From Lichina pygmaea (taxonomy: Eukaryota > Ascomycota > Lichinomycetes > Lichinales > Lichinaceae), in the NCBI GenBank assembly GCA_963422465.1, contig OY730175.1, forward strand, positions 1,612,001 to 1,676,000: a DNA stretch of 64,000 bases, in the 5' to 3' direction. The notes below the pieces were generated by a model. The model made no database searches. It saw nothing but the letters and a program-made list of their open reading frames with translations, and had not been told where the DNA came from. Positions 1 through 9,027 of the stretch are shown piece by piece. The stretch's first letter is position 1. Each line of letters starts with the position of its first letter. The translations under genes were made by a program, and so were the position numbers.

Positions 1-694
1 TTTCACTGTAGAACAGGTCTGGCTTGGCAACGCTAATCTTTCCATCTGGGAAGTTGGGGTTGGTTGCTCCTGAGGTACTTATCCTTGAGGGTCTTCAAAG
101 TGTTGCAGTCTGTACTGTACTGTCCTATCTGAGTATAGGATTAGGGTGAGAGGTGGAAGGCGGGTTGGTTCTTGCAGGAGAGAAGTGTCAAGGAGTGCGA
201 AGGGGTTTGGTGGAACATGGTGGTGGTGACACCTGATCAACAGCTTCGTACAAAAGGATTGTATTGAAGTAGATCTAGTTGTCTGGATCACAACATGAGT
301 TGAAGACGATTGTTCCATAGGGGAACTATCGCCAGACTATATAGTGCCCAGTTTGTGAGCAGAGTGAGCTCTGCTCACTTTGCTCACTTTTCATGCACGC
401 TGCAGTGAGCTGGGTGAGCTCTGCTCACTTTGCTCACTTTTCATGCACACTGCGGTGAGCTGGGTGAGCTCTGCTCACTTTGCTCACTTTTCATGCACAC
501 TGCAGCGAGCTGGGTGAGCTCTGCTCACTTTGCTCACTTGTTTGTGCATATACATGCTGCGGCGAGCACCCCCTGGTTTGTCTTGCCGGTCACATGACCG
601 GTTCCCGTGTCACACTGTCTGGTACTTCTGTCCAGTATCCTGTCTGCTGCTTTCTGTGAGTATATAAAGACTGTGTTCCTTCTGGGTCGTAACA
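1..694 (-). mobile_element. Ty3/Gypsy element B', left-truncated by window
   Basis: Reverse-complement copy of the 5' end of element B (14976-21504). It contains the first bases of gag and leader (1-100) and a complete LTR (101-694). It runs off the left edge of the window. It is inserted in the gag region of element A0, whose homology begins again at 695. The five bases after the LTR (695-699, TAGTC) would be one copy of the target duplication; the other lies outside the window. The LTR length, 594 bp, equals both LTRs of B. Confidence 0.85.
101..694 (-). repeat. LTR of element B' (594 bp)
   Basis: On the minus strand it starts TGTTACGACC and ends CGCAACA. The U3 part carries about four 50-bp tandem units built round the palindrome GTGAGC-AGA-GCTCAC. 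A TATATA-type box lies at about 336-343. CpG sites differ from the B LTRs by transitions only, as far as I compared them. Confidence 0.85.
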
Positions 695-1384
695 TAGTCT
701 CACATACTTGCCTCACTTCTCAAGTTCCTATTCAAATTGTCAGTTATTGATGTGTACCACTGTATTGATTATATCCTTGAGGTTGGTAGGTTGGTCTCCA
801 CACATGATGTCATCCTTGACTTGTTTCTTGAGGGCTTGGTAGAACAGTGCTGTTAAGATACTATCTCCCCACTGTGTCCTCACTGATAGTTGTTGGAATC
901 TTGCTGCAAAGTCTGATACTGACCCTGTCTGCTGTAGTGCTTGGAGCTTTCATTCCATGTCTTGTTTCTTGTCAATAACTCCAAAGGTTTTCTTCATCTG
1001 GGTTTTGAAGGTTGAGAAACTTCTGATGATTCTCTGTGTTATAGTTTCTATATCTGAGAGACTTCCCCTATTATCAAGATAGTCTTGCAGATAGATGTTG
1101 AACTATGTGAACATTAGTCTATCCAGGTAGAAGGCTGTGAACAGTACCTTCTCCTGTTCTGTCAGGAATTGTGTGGTGTTGAACCTATAATAAAGCTCAA
1201 GCTGAGAGAAGAATAGTTCTAATTCTTTTTGTGATCTATTATACCTCTTCAGCATACCTACCTTCAACAGCTTCAGAGGTAAGGTGAGGGTGGTAGTGGC
1301 AGGTAGTTTCTGGGCTTGTGCCTGAGGTGTAGCCTGGGCACATCCTGTCTGTGAAGGGGTAGAGCTGTGTGGATCTGCCATCAT
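695..1384 (-). pseudogene. Gag remnant of Gypsy element A0 (N-terminal part)
   Basis: Minus-strand gag that starts MMADPHSSTPSQ at 1384 and parallels the A1 gag (MADPRSPTP at 8087) residue by residue. The region includes the conserved ELFFSQLELYYRFNTTQF segment. It carries an in-frame TAG at the same tryptophan position as A1 (TGG to TAG) and many other changes, so it is dead. It is cut at 694 by insertion of element B', and the rest lies outside the window. It belongs to the oldest of the three A-type elements; CpG is strongly depleted. Confidence 0.8.
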
Positions 1385-1419
1385 ATTGAGCTGGTGTCCT
1401 ATATGTTAGAGACTGAAAC

Positions 1420-1767
1420 TGTTAAGAGCCAGTCCACATTCACACAGAATGTGGGTGGTCTGTGTGTCTTGACTGAGAAGGGCAGGGACTTAATAGATGA
1501 ATAGCAAGTAGGGTAACTCTCTTGCTATTATCACTTGTACTTGTTGTTCAGTCTGGAGAGCTATTCTCCCCAGCTATCTGGCTTCTCTTATATACAGGAG
1601 TCTGAGGGGCGGGGTTCTCCCCAAGAGGTATCAGCTTTCCACATAGTAGAGTTGGCAGAGATAGTTACACCTCTACCATCTCTGCCACCAGGTCAGGTGA
1701 ACATTGTTCTGTGTACCTCTGTACACTCACTTAGGTCAGCTCAGCTGTTCTGGCCTGGGTCTTAACA
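1420..1767 (-). repeat. 5' LTR of element A0 (348 bp)
   Basis: Bounded by TGTTAAGAGC at 1420 and CTTAACA at 1767. It is related to the A1/A2 LTRs in the U5/R part, but its U3 lacks their 35-bp palindromic array. The 8-mer TTCAGTCT (1547-1554) pairs with AGACTGAA (1410-1417) just inside the LTR. The right flank CTGGG (1768-1772) matches LINE sequence and should be the target duplication. Confidence 0.8.
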
Positions 1768-2005
1768 CTGGGCAAGAAAACATAGTATGAAGTTTGCACC
1801 TGAAAAGTATGAACTTCTCTATTTTTCTAGAAGAAGAACAGACAATCTTCAGCTCAGTCTAACACTTGGAGAAGTGGTACTACAGCCAAAAGAAGAAGTG
1901 TGTATCCTGGGATTATACTATGATTCCAAGCTTCTCTGGAGAAAACACCAGAAAATCATGTTACAGAAAGCTTCCAAGTTTTTCTCAGCACTTTCCAGAA
2001 CCACT
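1768..2005 (+). pseudogene. LINE-1 ORF2 fragment, part 1 of 3
   Basis: Encodes the segment just after the reverse transcriptase YADD-type core of a Tad-like LINE. It aligns with 24970-25205 of LINE-2 (MKFAPEKYELLYFSRRR against MKFTPEKY). The left end is cut by A0 and the right end by A2; the sequence resumes after 14778 and again after 21504. Target duplication CCACT is seen at 2001-2005 and 14779-14783. The upstream RT domain is outside the window. Confidence 0.85.
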
Positions 2006-2104
2006 TGTTAAAGGCTGGGCCGGGTTCACACAGAAACCAGTACAGTCTGTTGCTTCGCAGGGCGGATTCTAGACAGGGACTCGGTAGAGGAATAGACAGG
2101 TGGG
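2006..2104 (-). repeat. 3' LTR of A2, outer piece
   Basis: The first 99 bp of the A2 left LTR on the plus strand. It matches 14352-14450. It is cut by insertion of A1 at 2105; the LTR resumes at 8569 after the duplicated bases GTGGG (2100-2104 and 8564-8568). Confidence 0.9.
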
Positions 2105-2542
2105 TGTTAAAGGCCAGTCCACGTTCACACAGAATGTGGGTGGTCCTGTCTTCGACCGAGGAGGGCAGGGACTCAATAGATGAATAGCAAGTGGGGTAAC
2201 TCTCTTGCTATTGTCGCTCGTAATGTGCGTTCAGCCTGGAGAGCTAATCCCTCCGGGCTCTTTGGGGGTCTTTATACAGATGCCCCAGGGGGGGGGTCTC
2301 CTCGAGGGGTATCATCCTTTTGCGTGGACAAGCTCCTCGCTTAGCTCCTGCTCGTCCACCAGACAAGCTCCTCGCTTAGCTCCTGCTTGTCCACCGGACG
2401 AGCTCCTCGCTTAGCTCCTGCTCGTCCACCGGACAAGCTCCTTGCTTAGCTCTTGCTCGTCCACCGGATCGGTCGGATGTTGTTCCGCATGACTAACACC
2501 TCTCCCTCGCTTACCTGGGCTGTTCCGGCCTAGGCCTTAACA
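2105..2542 (-). repeat. 3' LTR of A1 (438 bp)
   Basis: TGTTAAAGGCC to GGCCTTAACA. On the minus strand, U3 begins at 2542 and holds four to five 35-bp units of the type GGACGAGC...GCTCGTCC, followed by the TATA box (rc of CTTTATACAG, about 2271-2280) and the R start with AGGCTGAA. Confidence 0.92.
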
Positions 2543-2557
2543 CTATCCCCTCCCTCC
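2543..2557 (-). promoter_or_regulatory. Polypurine tract of A1
   Basis: On the minus strand GGAGGGAGGGGATAG directly abuts U3. This is the position expected for the plus-strand primer of reverse transcription. The same bases read as a pyrimidine tract upstream of the antisense ORF start at 2604. Confidence 0.7.
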
Positions 2558-2603
2558 AAGGGTTCTGTCCCCAGATTCTTTTTGTTCCTGCTCCTCTTTT
2601 GCT

Positions 2604-3176
2604 ATGAACCAAAGCCAGACAACTCGAACTTGTTGCTGTGGTTTTCTCTCTTGTCGTGTTGGCAAAATGGGCAAGGAATCAAAGATCGCATGCGGTGCTT
2701 GTCGTCGTGACCACGCCAAGTGTGTCGTGAGTTCTGCATCATCTTTTTGTTGTCAGTGCATCAAGAAGGGTTGTCGCTGCGACCTTCATCTCTCGGAATC
2801 AGAATGGAAGAAGATGGAGCTTGAGCGCGAGCAGCTCGAGGCTCAGCTGCGGGAGACTGATGACCAACTGTCAAAGCTGCTTCCCCGGCAGATCTGCCTC
2901 CGCCGGCAGCTGGGTCGTCTCTCACAGAAGGAGGCCGATGCCATCTGTCGTGAGCTGTCAGCCATCGAGGATCAAGAGTCCCTTGATGCTCAGGAACAAG
3001 AGGCCCTCCGCGTTATCCGCGAACAGGAGGCCTGTCAAGCTGCTGCTCCACCGTCCTTTGAGGACATCTTCTCTTCAGAGGCTTTGGCTTCTCTCGAGCC
3101 GTTGTCTCCGTCAGACCTGGTCACTGCGGATTTGCTCGGTGGTAATCCACCAGTTTCTGGTTCATCGCAGAGCTGA
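2604..3176 (+). CDS. Antisense accessory ORF of A1: Zn2Cys6-coiled-coil protein
   Basis: 190 residues on the strand opposite to gag-pol, from ATG 2604 to TGA 3174-3176. Residues about 30-60 hold six cysteines with spacing C-X2-C-X6-C-X8-C-X2-C-X6-C (core CGACRRDHAKC), which is the Gal4-type binuclear zinc cluster pattern. Residues about 65-150 are charged and helical, rich in E, Q, L and R, as in a dimerising coiled coil. The tail (about 153-180) is acidic with F and L, like an activation domain. It overlaps the last 56 bp of pol tail-to-tail and starts 61 bp from U3. M22 (2667) is an alternative start, but A2 has Ile there while M1 is kept in both. Function as a transcription factor is inferred; no homolog was searched. 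Confidence 0.7.
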   Translation: MNQSQTTRTCCCGFLSCRVGKMGKESKIACGACRRDHAKCVVSSASSFCCQCIKKGCRCDLHLSESEWKKMELEREQLEAQLRETDDQLSKLLPRQICLRRQLGRLSQKEADAICRELSAIEDQESLDAQEQEALRVIREQEACQAAAPPSFEDIFSSEALASLEPLSPSDLVTADLLGGNPPVSGSSQS

Positions 3177-6100
3177 AGTTCTCGGTTGGTTCCCACGAAT
3201 TCTCCTCTTCGTCAAATCCTAACCACTTCACCAGGTACTCAGTTTTCTGTCTGTTTCTCCGGCTGTCTAGGATCCTTTCGAAATCGTACTCTTCTTTGTT
3301 GTCCTCAAAGTGCCATTCTGTTTCGATTGCCGCGTCGCTGGGTGCTGGCTCAAGCAGTGAGACATGGAATACTCGGTGTATCTGTGCCTTTTTCAGCAGT
3401 CTCAGTCGGTAGTTGACTTCTCCAGTGCACTTCTCAATCTCAAACAGTCCGATTCGTACATGATCCAGCTTTTTGCTCAGTCGCTTCGAGCGCAGGTTTT
3501 TTGTTGACAAATAGACCTTATCCCCCCTCTCCAGGGTTGGTCCCTTCAACCTTTTGCTGTTTAGGTGGTGGCTTGTTGTCTTTTGTGTGGATTCAATTGC
3601 AGTCTTCATTTCCTCATGCATAGCAGTGAGTTTTTCGACGTTTGTTGAAGTGCCACTTCCAGCCGCCATCGCTTCCCAGCGGGGGTTTCTGCCGTAGTTC
3701 GCAAAGAACAGTGTCATGCCCGTCACGCTGTGTTGCTGATCGTTGTACGCAAACTGAGCCATTGGTAGCAGTTCTACCCAATCGTCCTGTCGGTGGTTGA
3801 CGTAGTGGCGTAGGTACTGTTCCATCGTCTGGTTTGTTCTCTCAGTTTGTCTGTCTGTTTGTGGATGGTAGGCAGTAGACATCCTTGTGTCTATCCCTAG
3901 CTGTCTTGTCCACATGTTCCAGAATTTCGAGGTGAAGAGTTTGTCTCGATCCGAGATAATCTTCGTGGGTAGCCCTCGCTGGCTAACCAATTCTTTGAGC
4001 AGGACATTGGCGAGTTCGCTCGCTGTTCCTGTCTCTCACCACAGGATCAGGTGAGTGTATTTGGTGAGTTTGTCAACGACCACCAAGATACTGTCATATT
4101 TCACCTTTGTTACCAGGTCCTCTGACCTCGGCAGCTTCACCACAAAATCCATTGTGATGGTATCCCAAGCTGCTTCTGGAAGGTCCATTTGTTGACTCTC
4201 TCCATAGGGTTTGTGGCGTGACAGTTTGTTTTTCGCACACTCTTCGCAGTTGCGAATAAATTCCATCACTTTCCGCTTCATTCCGTTGAAGTGGTAACGT
4301 CTCCGGATCTTTTCCAGGGTCTTGTCTTGCCCAGGATGTCTGTGTAGAGGTCCATCGTGATGTTGTTGAATCACGTCCTCTTGTGCGCTCTCTGGCACTT
4401 CTTCCTTGTTCGTGGCCGCAACGTTGTGGTCTAGGGTCAGGAGTGCACCCATTTCTTCAGTTTTTGCTAACTGAGGTTGAGCATAGACCAGAGTTTGTCC
4501 TTTTGTCGCAAGGATTGGGCGCTCTTCTGTCGTGTTGTCTGTCATCATATCAGGCTGTCTGCTAAGCGTGTCCGCTCGTGTGTTTTCTGATCCTTTTCGA
4601 TAGAAGATCTGGAAGTCATATGAAGCTAAAAGCTCCACCCATCGGACTTGTCGTCTGTTTAGCTTCTTCGTCATCGTGAAGTAAGCCAAATTCTTGTGGT
4701 CTGAGTACATGTCCACTGTGTACTTTGCTCCTTCCAGGTAAGGTCTCCACTCCTGGAATACGTCGACAATCGCTAACAACTCCTTGTCGTGGACATCGTA
4801 CCTGAGTTCTGGGCCAGAGAACTTTCTTGATCGGTATGCGACAGGGTGTAGGCGGTTTTCGGCGTCTGGTTGACACAAGCAAGATCCAAGTGCTTGGTCT
4901 GAGGCATCTGTCTCCATGATGATCTGCCGTCCAGGATCAAATGATGCCAGTATGGGTGCGGAGGTGAACTTCTCTTTCAGCTCCTGGAACACTCTTTCTT
5001 GGCTGTTCCCCCATGTGAAGGTTTCTTCCTTCTTTGTTAGTTCAGTCAAGGGTGCTGCTGTCCTCAAGTACTCCTTGATGAATTGTCGGTAGAAGTTCGC
5101 AAATCCCAGGAAGGATTGGACTTCTTTGAGGTTTTTGGGTGTTGGCCAGTCTTGTACTGCCGTGGTTTTTGTATCATCCATACAGATTCCTTCTGTCGTC
5201 AGGATTGATCCCAAATATTCCACTTCTTTCACGTGGAAGACGCTCTTATCAAGGCGTAACCTTATTCCTGCTTCTTGGAGCGCATGTAGGATCTTCTTGA
5301 CATGCTGTCTGTGCTCCTCCAGGGTTCCATTGGTGTAAACCAAGACATCGTCGATATAAGTGGTAACAAATATATCCAGGTATTGTCGGAGGATGGCGTT
5401 AATAAGTGATTGGAACATCGCCGGTGCATTCGTAAGGCTGAATGGCATAACAGTATACTTGTAATGCCCGTACCTTGTACGAAAGGCTGTCTTCCATTCT
5501 TCGCCATCTTTCATCCTAACCAGGTTGAAAGCGCCTCGGATGTCGAACTTGGTAAACCACTTGGCTCCTTGGATTCAGTCCTGGATTTCCGATATTAACA
5601 GTAGTGGGTAGTGATTCTTAATTGTGATCGCATTAAGCTGCCGGTAGTTGACACACAGTCGTAATTTGCTGTCCTTCTTTGGCACAAACAATATCGGGTA
5701 TCCGGCCGGTGATGTTGAAGGTCTTATGAACCCTTTCGCTAGGTTCTTGTCCAGGTAATCTCTTAAGGCCTCAAGCTCCTTTGCTGATAGAGCGTAAATA
5801 GGGCTGTGTGTGGGTTTCTTTCTGTCTTCCAGTGGAATTTTGTGATCCCACTCTTGGTGTTCTGGTAGCGTCGCAACCACTTCCTCACCAAACATCTCCT
5901 GGTAGTCTTTATACTCACTTGGCAGCTGCGGTGCCTGAGTCTCGCCCACGGCGTCATGCGTGGTGCAAAGTTGATGGTTTCAGGGCTTCATCCAAGCCAC
6001 ATAGGCTCGCCCTCGCCGGTGGTGCTTCTTCCACCCTGCATATAAGATCTCTTTGATTCTCACTCTCTCTGGCTCTGCTTGAGTTGCCAGACTCCTCTTC

Positions 6101-6550
6101 AGAAAGACTAGGTGCCTTCTTTTCCAGTCGATCCTTGGGTTTTGACTTTCCAACCACGGAAGACCCAATATAACTTCATGTGGTATCTGGACCAAGTCGA
6201 ATTCTTCTGATCTGATTGTCGTACTGTCGACACACAGTTGTAGGTTCTTGGTCTCCTTCGTCACTTGTCCTTGGTCGTTGGAGAGTGGTGTCCCGTCCAC
6301 TACCGTTAGTTGGTATGGATTCCTCTTTTCCTGAGTCGGGATCTTGTGCTTCCTGGCGAAACTTTCTGACATGAAGTTGCCAGTAGCTCCAGAGTCAATC
6401 ATGGTGTTTGTCAGGTGCCTGTTGACTCTCATCCTGATGTGAAAATGCGGACTGCAGGCTGTTGTGTCAAGGCTCTGCTCAACCCCTTCTCTCCGGAGTG
6501 TTGTCTTGCCTGCTCTTCCGACTCCAGATTTGAAGAGCACTGCTAGTTTT
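3121..6550 (-). pseudogene. A1 pol: PR-RT-RNase H-IN-chromodomain
   Basis: One frame, -1 relative to gag, entered at the slippery site 6546-6552. Protease active site DSGATGNF near 6390; RT with FVPKKD, FDIRGAF and the YIDD box near 5350; RNase H with ETDASDQALG and SDHKNLAYF; integrase HHCC (HRHPG...CEECAKNK), then the D,D-35-E core (MDFVVKLP, SDRDKLFTS, TERTNQ); C-terminal chromodomain (EYLVKWLGF...SWEPTENF) ending at 3121. In-frame stops occur at about 5575 (CGA to TGA, in QD-stop-IQGAKW), 4030 and near 5970. The polyprotein acts in cDNA synthesis and integration; the chromodomain usually steers integration to modified histones. Confidence 0.88.
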
Positions 6551-6552
6551 TT
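6493..6552 (-). promoter_or_regulatory. -1 ribosomal frameshift signal of A1 gag-pol
   Basis: Minus strand: slippery heptamer A-AAA-AAC (6546-6552) in the gag frame, directly followed by the gag stop TAG (6543-6545). After a 6-nt spacer comes an 8-bp perfect stem, TGCTCTTC (6532-6539) with GAAGAGCA (6511-6518), and a 13-nt loop. Seven loop bases (6521-6527) can pair with 6493-6499, giving an H-type pseudoknot. Pol is open in the -1 frame across the site. Confidence 0.85.
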
Positions 6553-8087
6553 GAACAACCAAGGCCCTGAGCCTGGCGTTCTGCCATGTGTCTTTCGCAT
6601 TTTTCAGTGAAGCATAGCTCCCATGCGTCTTCTCCGCAATCATCGTGTTCTTTCCCTTGCTGGCTTAGCTGGTGCTTGATGCTCCAGGCTTTCTTGTGGT
6701 ATTCTGGGCCAGGGAAGTAGTGCCTTCTCCTTTTCTCTAGGAGATGTTCCTTGCAGTGGTGGTCCTCGCATCCTTTCCAATAAGGATGTCCGCAGGCTGG
6801 TGTCGTAGCCTGGTGATGGTCCACTTGCGCTGCGATGTCTCGGGGCTGTGAGATGCTGATGGTGTCGTCCACCCATCGCGTCACTCTCGCTTTGCCATCC
6901 TCCGACAAGGTCGCATCCTGTCATCGGAGTAGTGGTGTCTCGGGAACTGGTGGCATGCCGGTTATGTCAATCTCGTAGTCTGTTGTGTTGAATTCAGAGA
7001 TCAGGTCATCCTCCCAATGAACCTTATCGATCTGGTCTTGGATTGCGTGCAGGTCCTCCAGTGACCTCTGCAGATTGTTCTCCAGTCTTTCGATGTGCTG
7101 TCTGAGATTGTCCTCCTGTCCGAGGAGTGTTGCTTCTGACCGGTTCATGGGTAGCGTGCCTCTGGGAGCCCTCGGTGGCTCCTGAATACCCTTGCCTTTC
7201 CAGGCACCGGTGGCATTCAACTGCTTACCCTTGCCTTCCTTCTTCTTCTTGCTTTGGCAGTTGGCTGCGAGGTGTCCTACCTTCTGGCAATTGTAACACT
7301 TCTGTGTTTCTTTCTTCTTTGTTGCCTGTGGTGTTGTTGCATCAATCTCCATGGGTGTCAAGCCGTACTTGTCTTGTGCTGGCGCTGTCTTTTTGCCCTA
7401 TGGCCTTGCATGCTTGCCTCACTTCTCGAGTTCTTGTTCAAACTGTCGGTTGTCGATGCGTACTGCTGTGTCAATCATATCCTTGAGGTCGGTGGGTCAG
7501 TCTCCTCGTGCGATGTCATCCTTGACTTGTTCCTTGAGAGCTTGGTAGAATAGTGCTGTCAAGGCACTGTCTCCCCATTGCGTCCTCACTGACAACTGTT
7601 GGAACTTCGCCGCAAAGTCTGATGCTGACCCTGTCTGCTGTAGTGCTTAGAGCTTTTGTTCCGCATCTCGTTCTTCATCAATGACCCCGAAGGTCTTCTT
7701 CATCTGGGTCTTGAAGGTAGAGAATCTCCCAATGATCTGCTGTGTCGTGGTCTCCATGCTAGAGGGATCTTCCTTGTTGTCGAGGAAGTCTTGTAGGTAG
7801 ACATTGAACTAGGCAAATGTTGGTCCATCCAGGTAGGAAGCTGCGAACAGCACCTTCTCCTGTTCTGTAGGGAATTGTGTGGCGTTGAATCCGTAGTAAA
7901 GCTCAAGCTGAGAGAAGAATAATTCCAATCCCCCTTGTGATCCATCGTACCTCTTCGGCGTACCTACCTTCAACGGCTTTGGAGGTAAGGTGAGGGTGGT
8001 AGGGACAGATGGTTCCTGGGCTTGCGCCTGAGGCGCAGCCCAGGCTTGGCCTGCCTGCAAAGGGGTAGGGCTGCGTGGATCTGCCAT
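6543..8087 (-). pseudogene. A1 gag (capsid-like, zinc knuckle, Cys/His motif)
   Basis: Starts MADPRSPTP at 8087, just inside the LTR. The capsid-like part contains GGLELFFSQLELYYGF and a retrotransposon-gag stretch (LFYQALKEQVKDDIARGD). CCHC zinc knuckle CYNCQKVGHLAANC lies at about 7255-7296. A later Cys/His-rich stretch (WKGCEDHHCKEHLLEKRR, about 6710-6790) precedes the slippery site. In-frame stops: TAG at about 7810 (tryptophan codon in A2), TAG near 7650, TGA near 7497 and others. The shared TAG with A0 may be inherited or an independent TGG to TAG change. Confidence 0.85.
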
Positions 8088-8115
8088 CGTATTGAGCCGG
8101 TGTCCTATGTGTTAG

Positions 8116-8258
8116 AGGCTGAAACTGTTAAAGGCCAGTCCACGTTCACACAGAATGTGGGTGGTCCTGTCTTCGACCGAGGAGGGCAGGGACTCAATAG
8201 ATGAATAGCAAGTGGGGTAACTCTCTTGCTATTGTCACTCGTAATGTGCGTTCAGCCT
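8116..8258 (-). promoter_or_regulatory. Self-priming pair of A1 (primer-binding site and RNA 5' end)
   Basis: No tRNA-type TGG primer site follows the LTR. Instead the minus-strand interior begins GT then TTCAGCCT (8123-8116), complementary to AGGCTGAA (8258-8251) inside the LTR, some 35-40 nt downstream of the TATA box at 8291-8300, where transcription should start. Tf1-type elements prime reverse transcription by folding back their own RNA 5' end in this way. Confidence 0.65.
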
Positions 8259-8563
8259 GGAGAGCTAATCCCTCCGGGCTCTTTGGGGGTCTTTATACAG
8301 ATGCCCCAGGGGGGGGGTCTCCTCGAGGGGTATCATCCTTTTGCGTGGACAAGCTCCTCGCTTAGCTCCTGCTCGTCCACCGGACAAGCTCCTCGCTTAG
8401 CTCCTGCTCGTCCACCGGACGAGCTCCTCACTTAGCTCCTGCTTGTCCACTGGACAAGCTCCTCGCTTAGCTCTTGCTTGTCCACCGGATCGGTCGGATG
8501 TTGTTCCGCATGACTAACACCTCTCCCTCGCTTACCTGGGCCGTTCTGGCCTAGGCCTTAACA
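8126..8563 (-). repeat. 5' LTR of A1 (438 bp)
   Basis: Same length as 2105-2542. It drives minus-strand gag-pol. TATA (TATAAAG) at about 8292-8298; tandem 35-bp palindromic units at about 8347-8490. Differences to the other LTR are C/T or G/A at CpG in every case I checked (for example CGCTC/CACTC, CCGG/CTGG). Confidence 0.92.
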
Positions 8564-8568
8564 GTGGG

Positions 8569-8966
8569 GTAACTCTCCTGTGCTATTGTCTCAGTACGAT
8601 GGGTTTGTATTGTTTGTTCAGCCTGGAGAGCTAATCCCTCCGGGCTCTTTGGGGGGTCTTTATACAGATGCCCCAAGGGGGGGGGTCTCCTCAAGGGGTA
8701 TCATCCTTTTGCGTGGACAAGCTTCTTGCTTAGCTCCTGCTTGTCCACCGGACAAGCTCCTCACTTAGCTCCTGCTTGTCCACCGGACGAGCTCCTCGCT
8801 TAGCTCCTGCTTGTCCACCGGACAAGCTCCTTGCTTAGCTCCTGCTTGTCCACTGGATGAGCTCCTCGCTTAGCTCCTGCTTGTCCACCGGATCAGTCAG
8901 ATGTTGTTCCGCATGACTAACACTCCTCCCTCACTTACCTGGGCTGTTCCGGTCTAGGCCTTAACA
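8569..8966 (-). repeat. 3' LTR of A2, inner piece
   Basis: Continuation of 2006-2104 after the A1 insertion. Together about 497 bp, against 427 bp for the other A2 LTR; the difference equals two extra 35-bp units in the U3 array, so the array changes copy number. Confidence 0.88.
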
Positions 8967-9027
8967 CTATCCTCTCCCTCCAAGGGTTCTGTCCCCAGAT
9001 CCTTTTTGTTCCTGCTCCTCTTTTGTC

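Larger units (their letters stand above)
2105..8563 (-). mobile_element. Ty3/Gypsy chromovirus-type element A1, complete (6459 bp)
   Basis: The youngest A-type element. Two LTRs of 438 bp (2105-2542 and 8126-8563) differ at about ten positions in my reading, all CpG transitions. Target duplication GTGGG. Minus-strand order: gag with zinc knuckle and a Cys/His motif, -1 frameshift site, protease, reverse transcriptase, RNase H, integrase, chromodomain. A plus-strand accessory ORF (2604-3176) lies between pol and the 3' LTR. A few stops in gag and RT make this copy probably non-autonomous now. Confidence 0.92.

Noticed and set aside
8341-8490. Apparent compensatory changes in the U3 hairpin units (ACGAGC...GCTCGT against ACAAGC...GCTTGT)
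   Set aside because: Both arms carry CpG in the ancestral form, and CpG decay alone produces these changes; mismatched combinations also occur. They are not evidence for RNA pairing.
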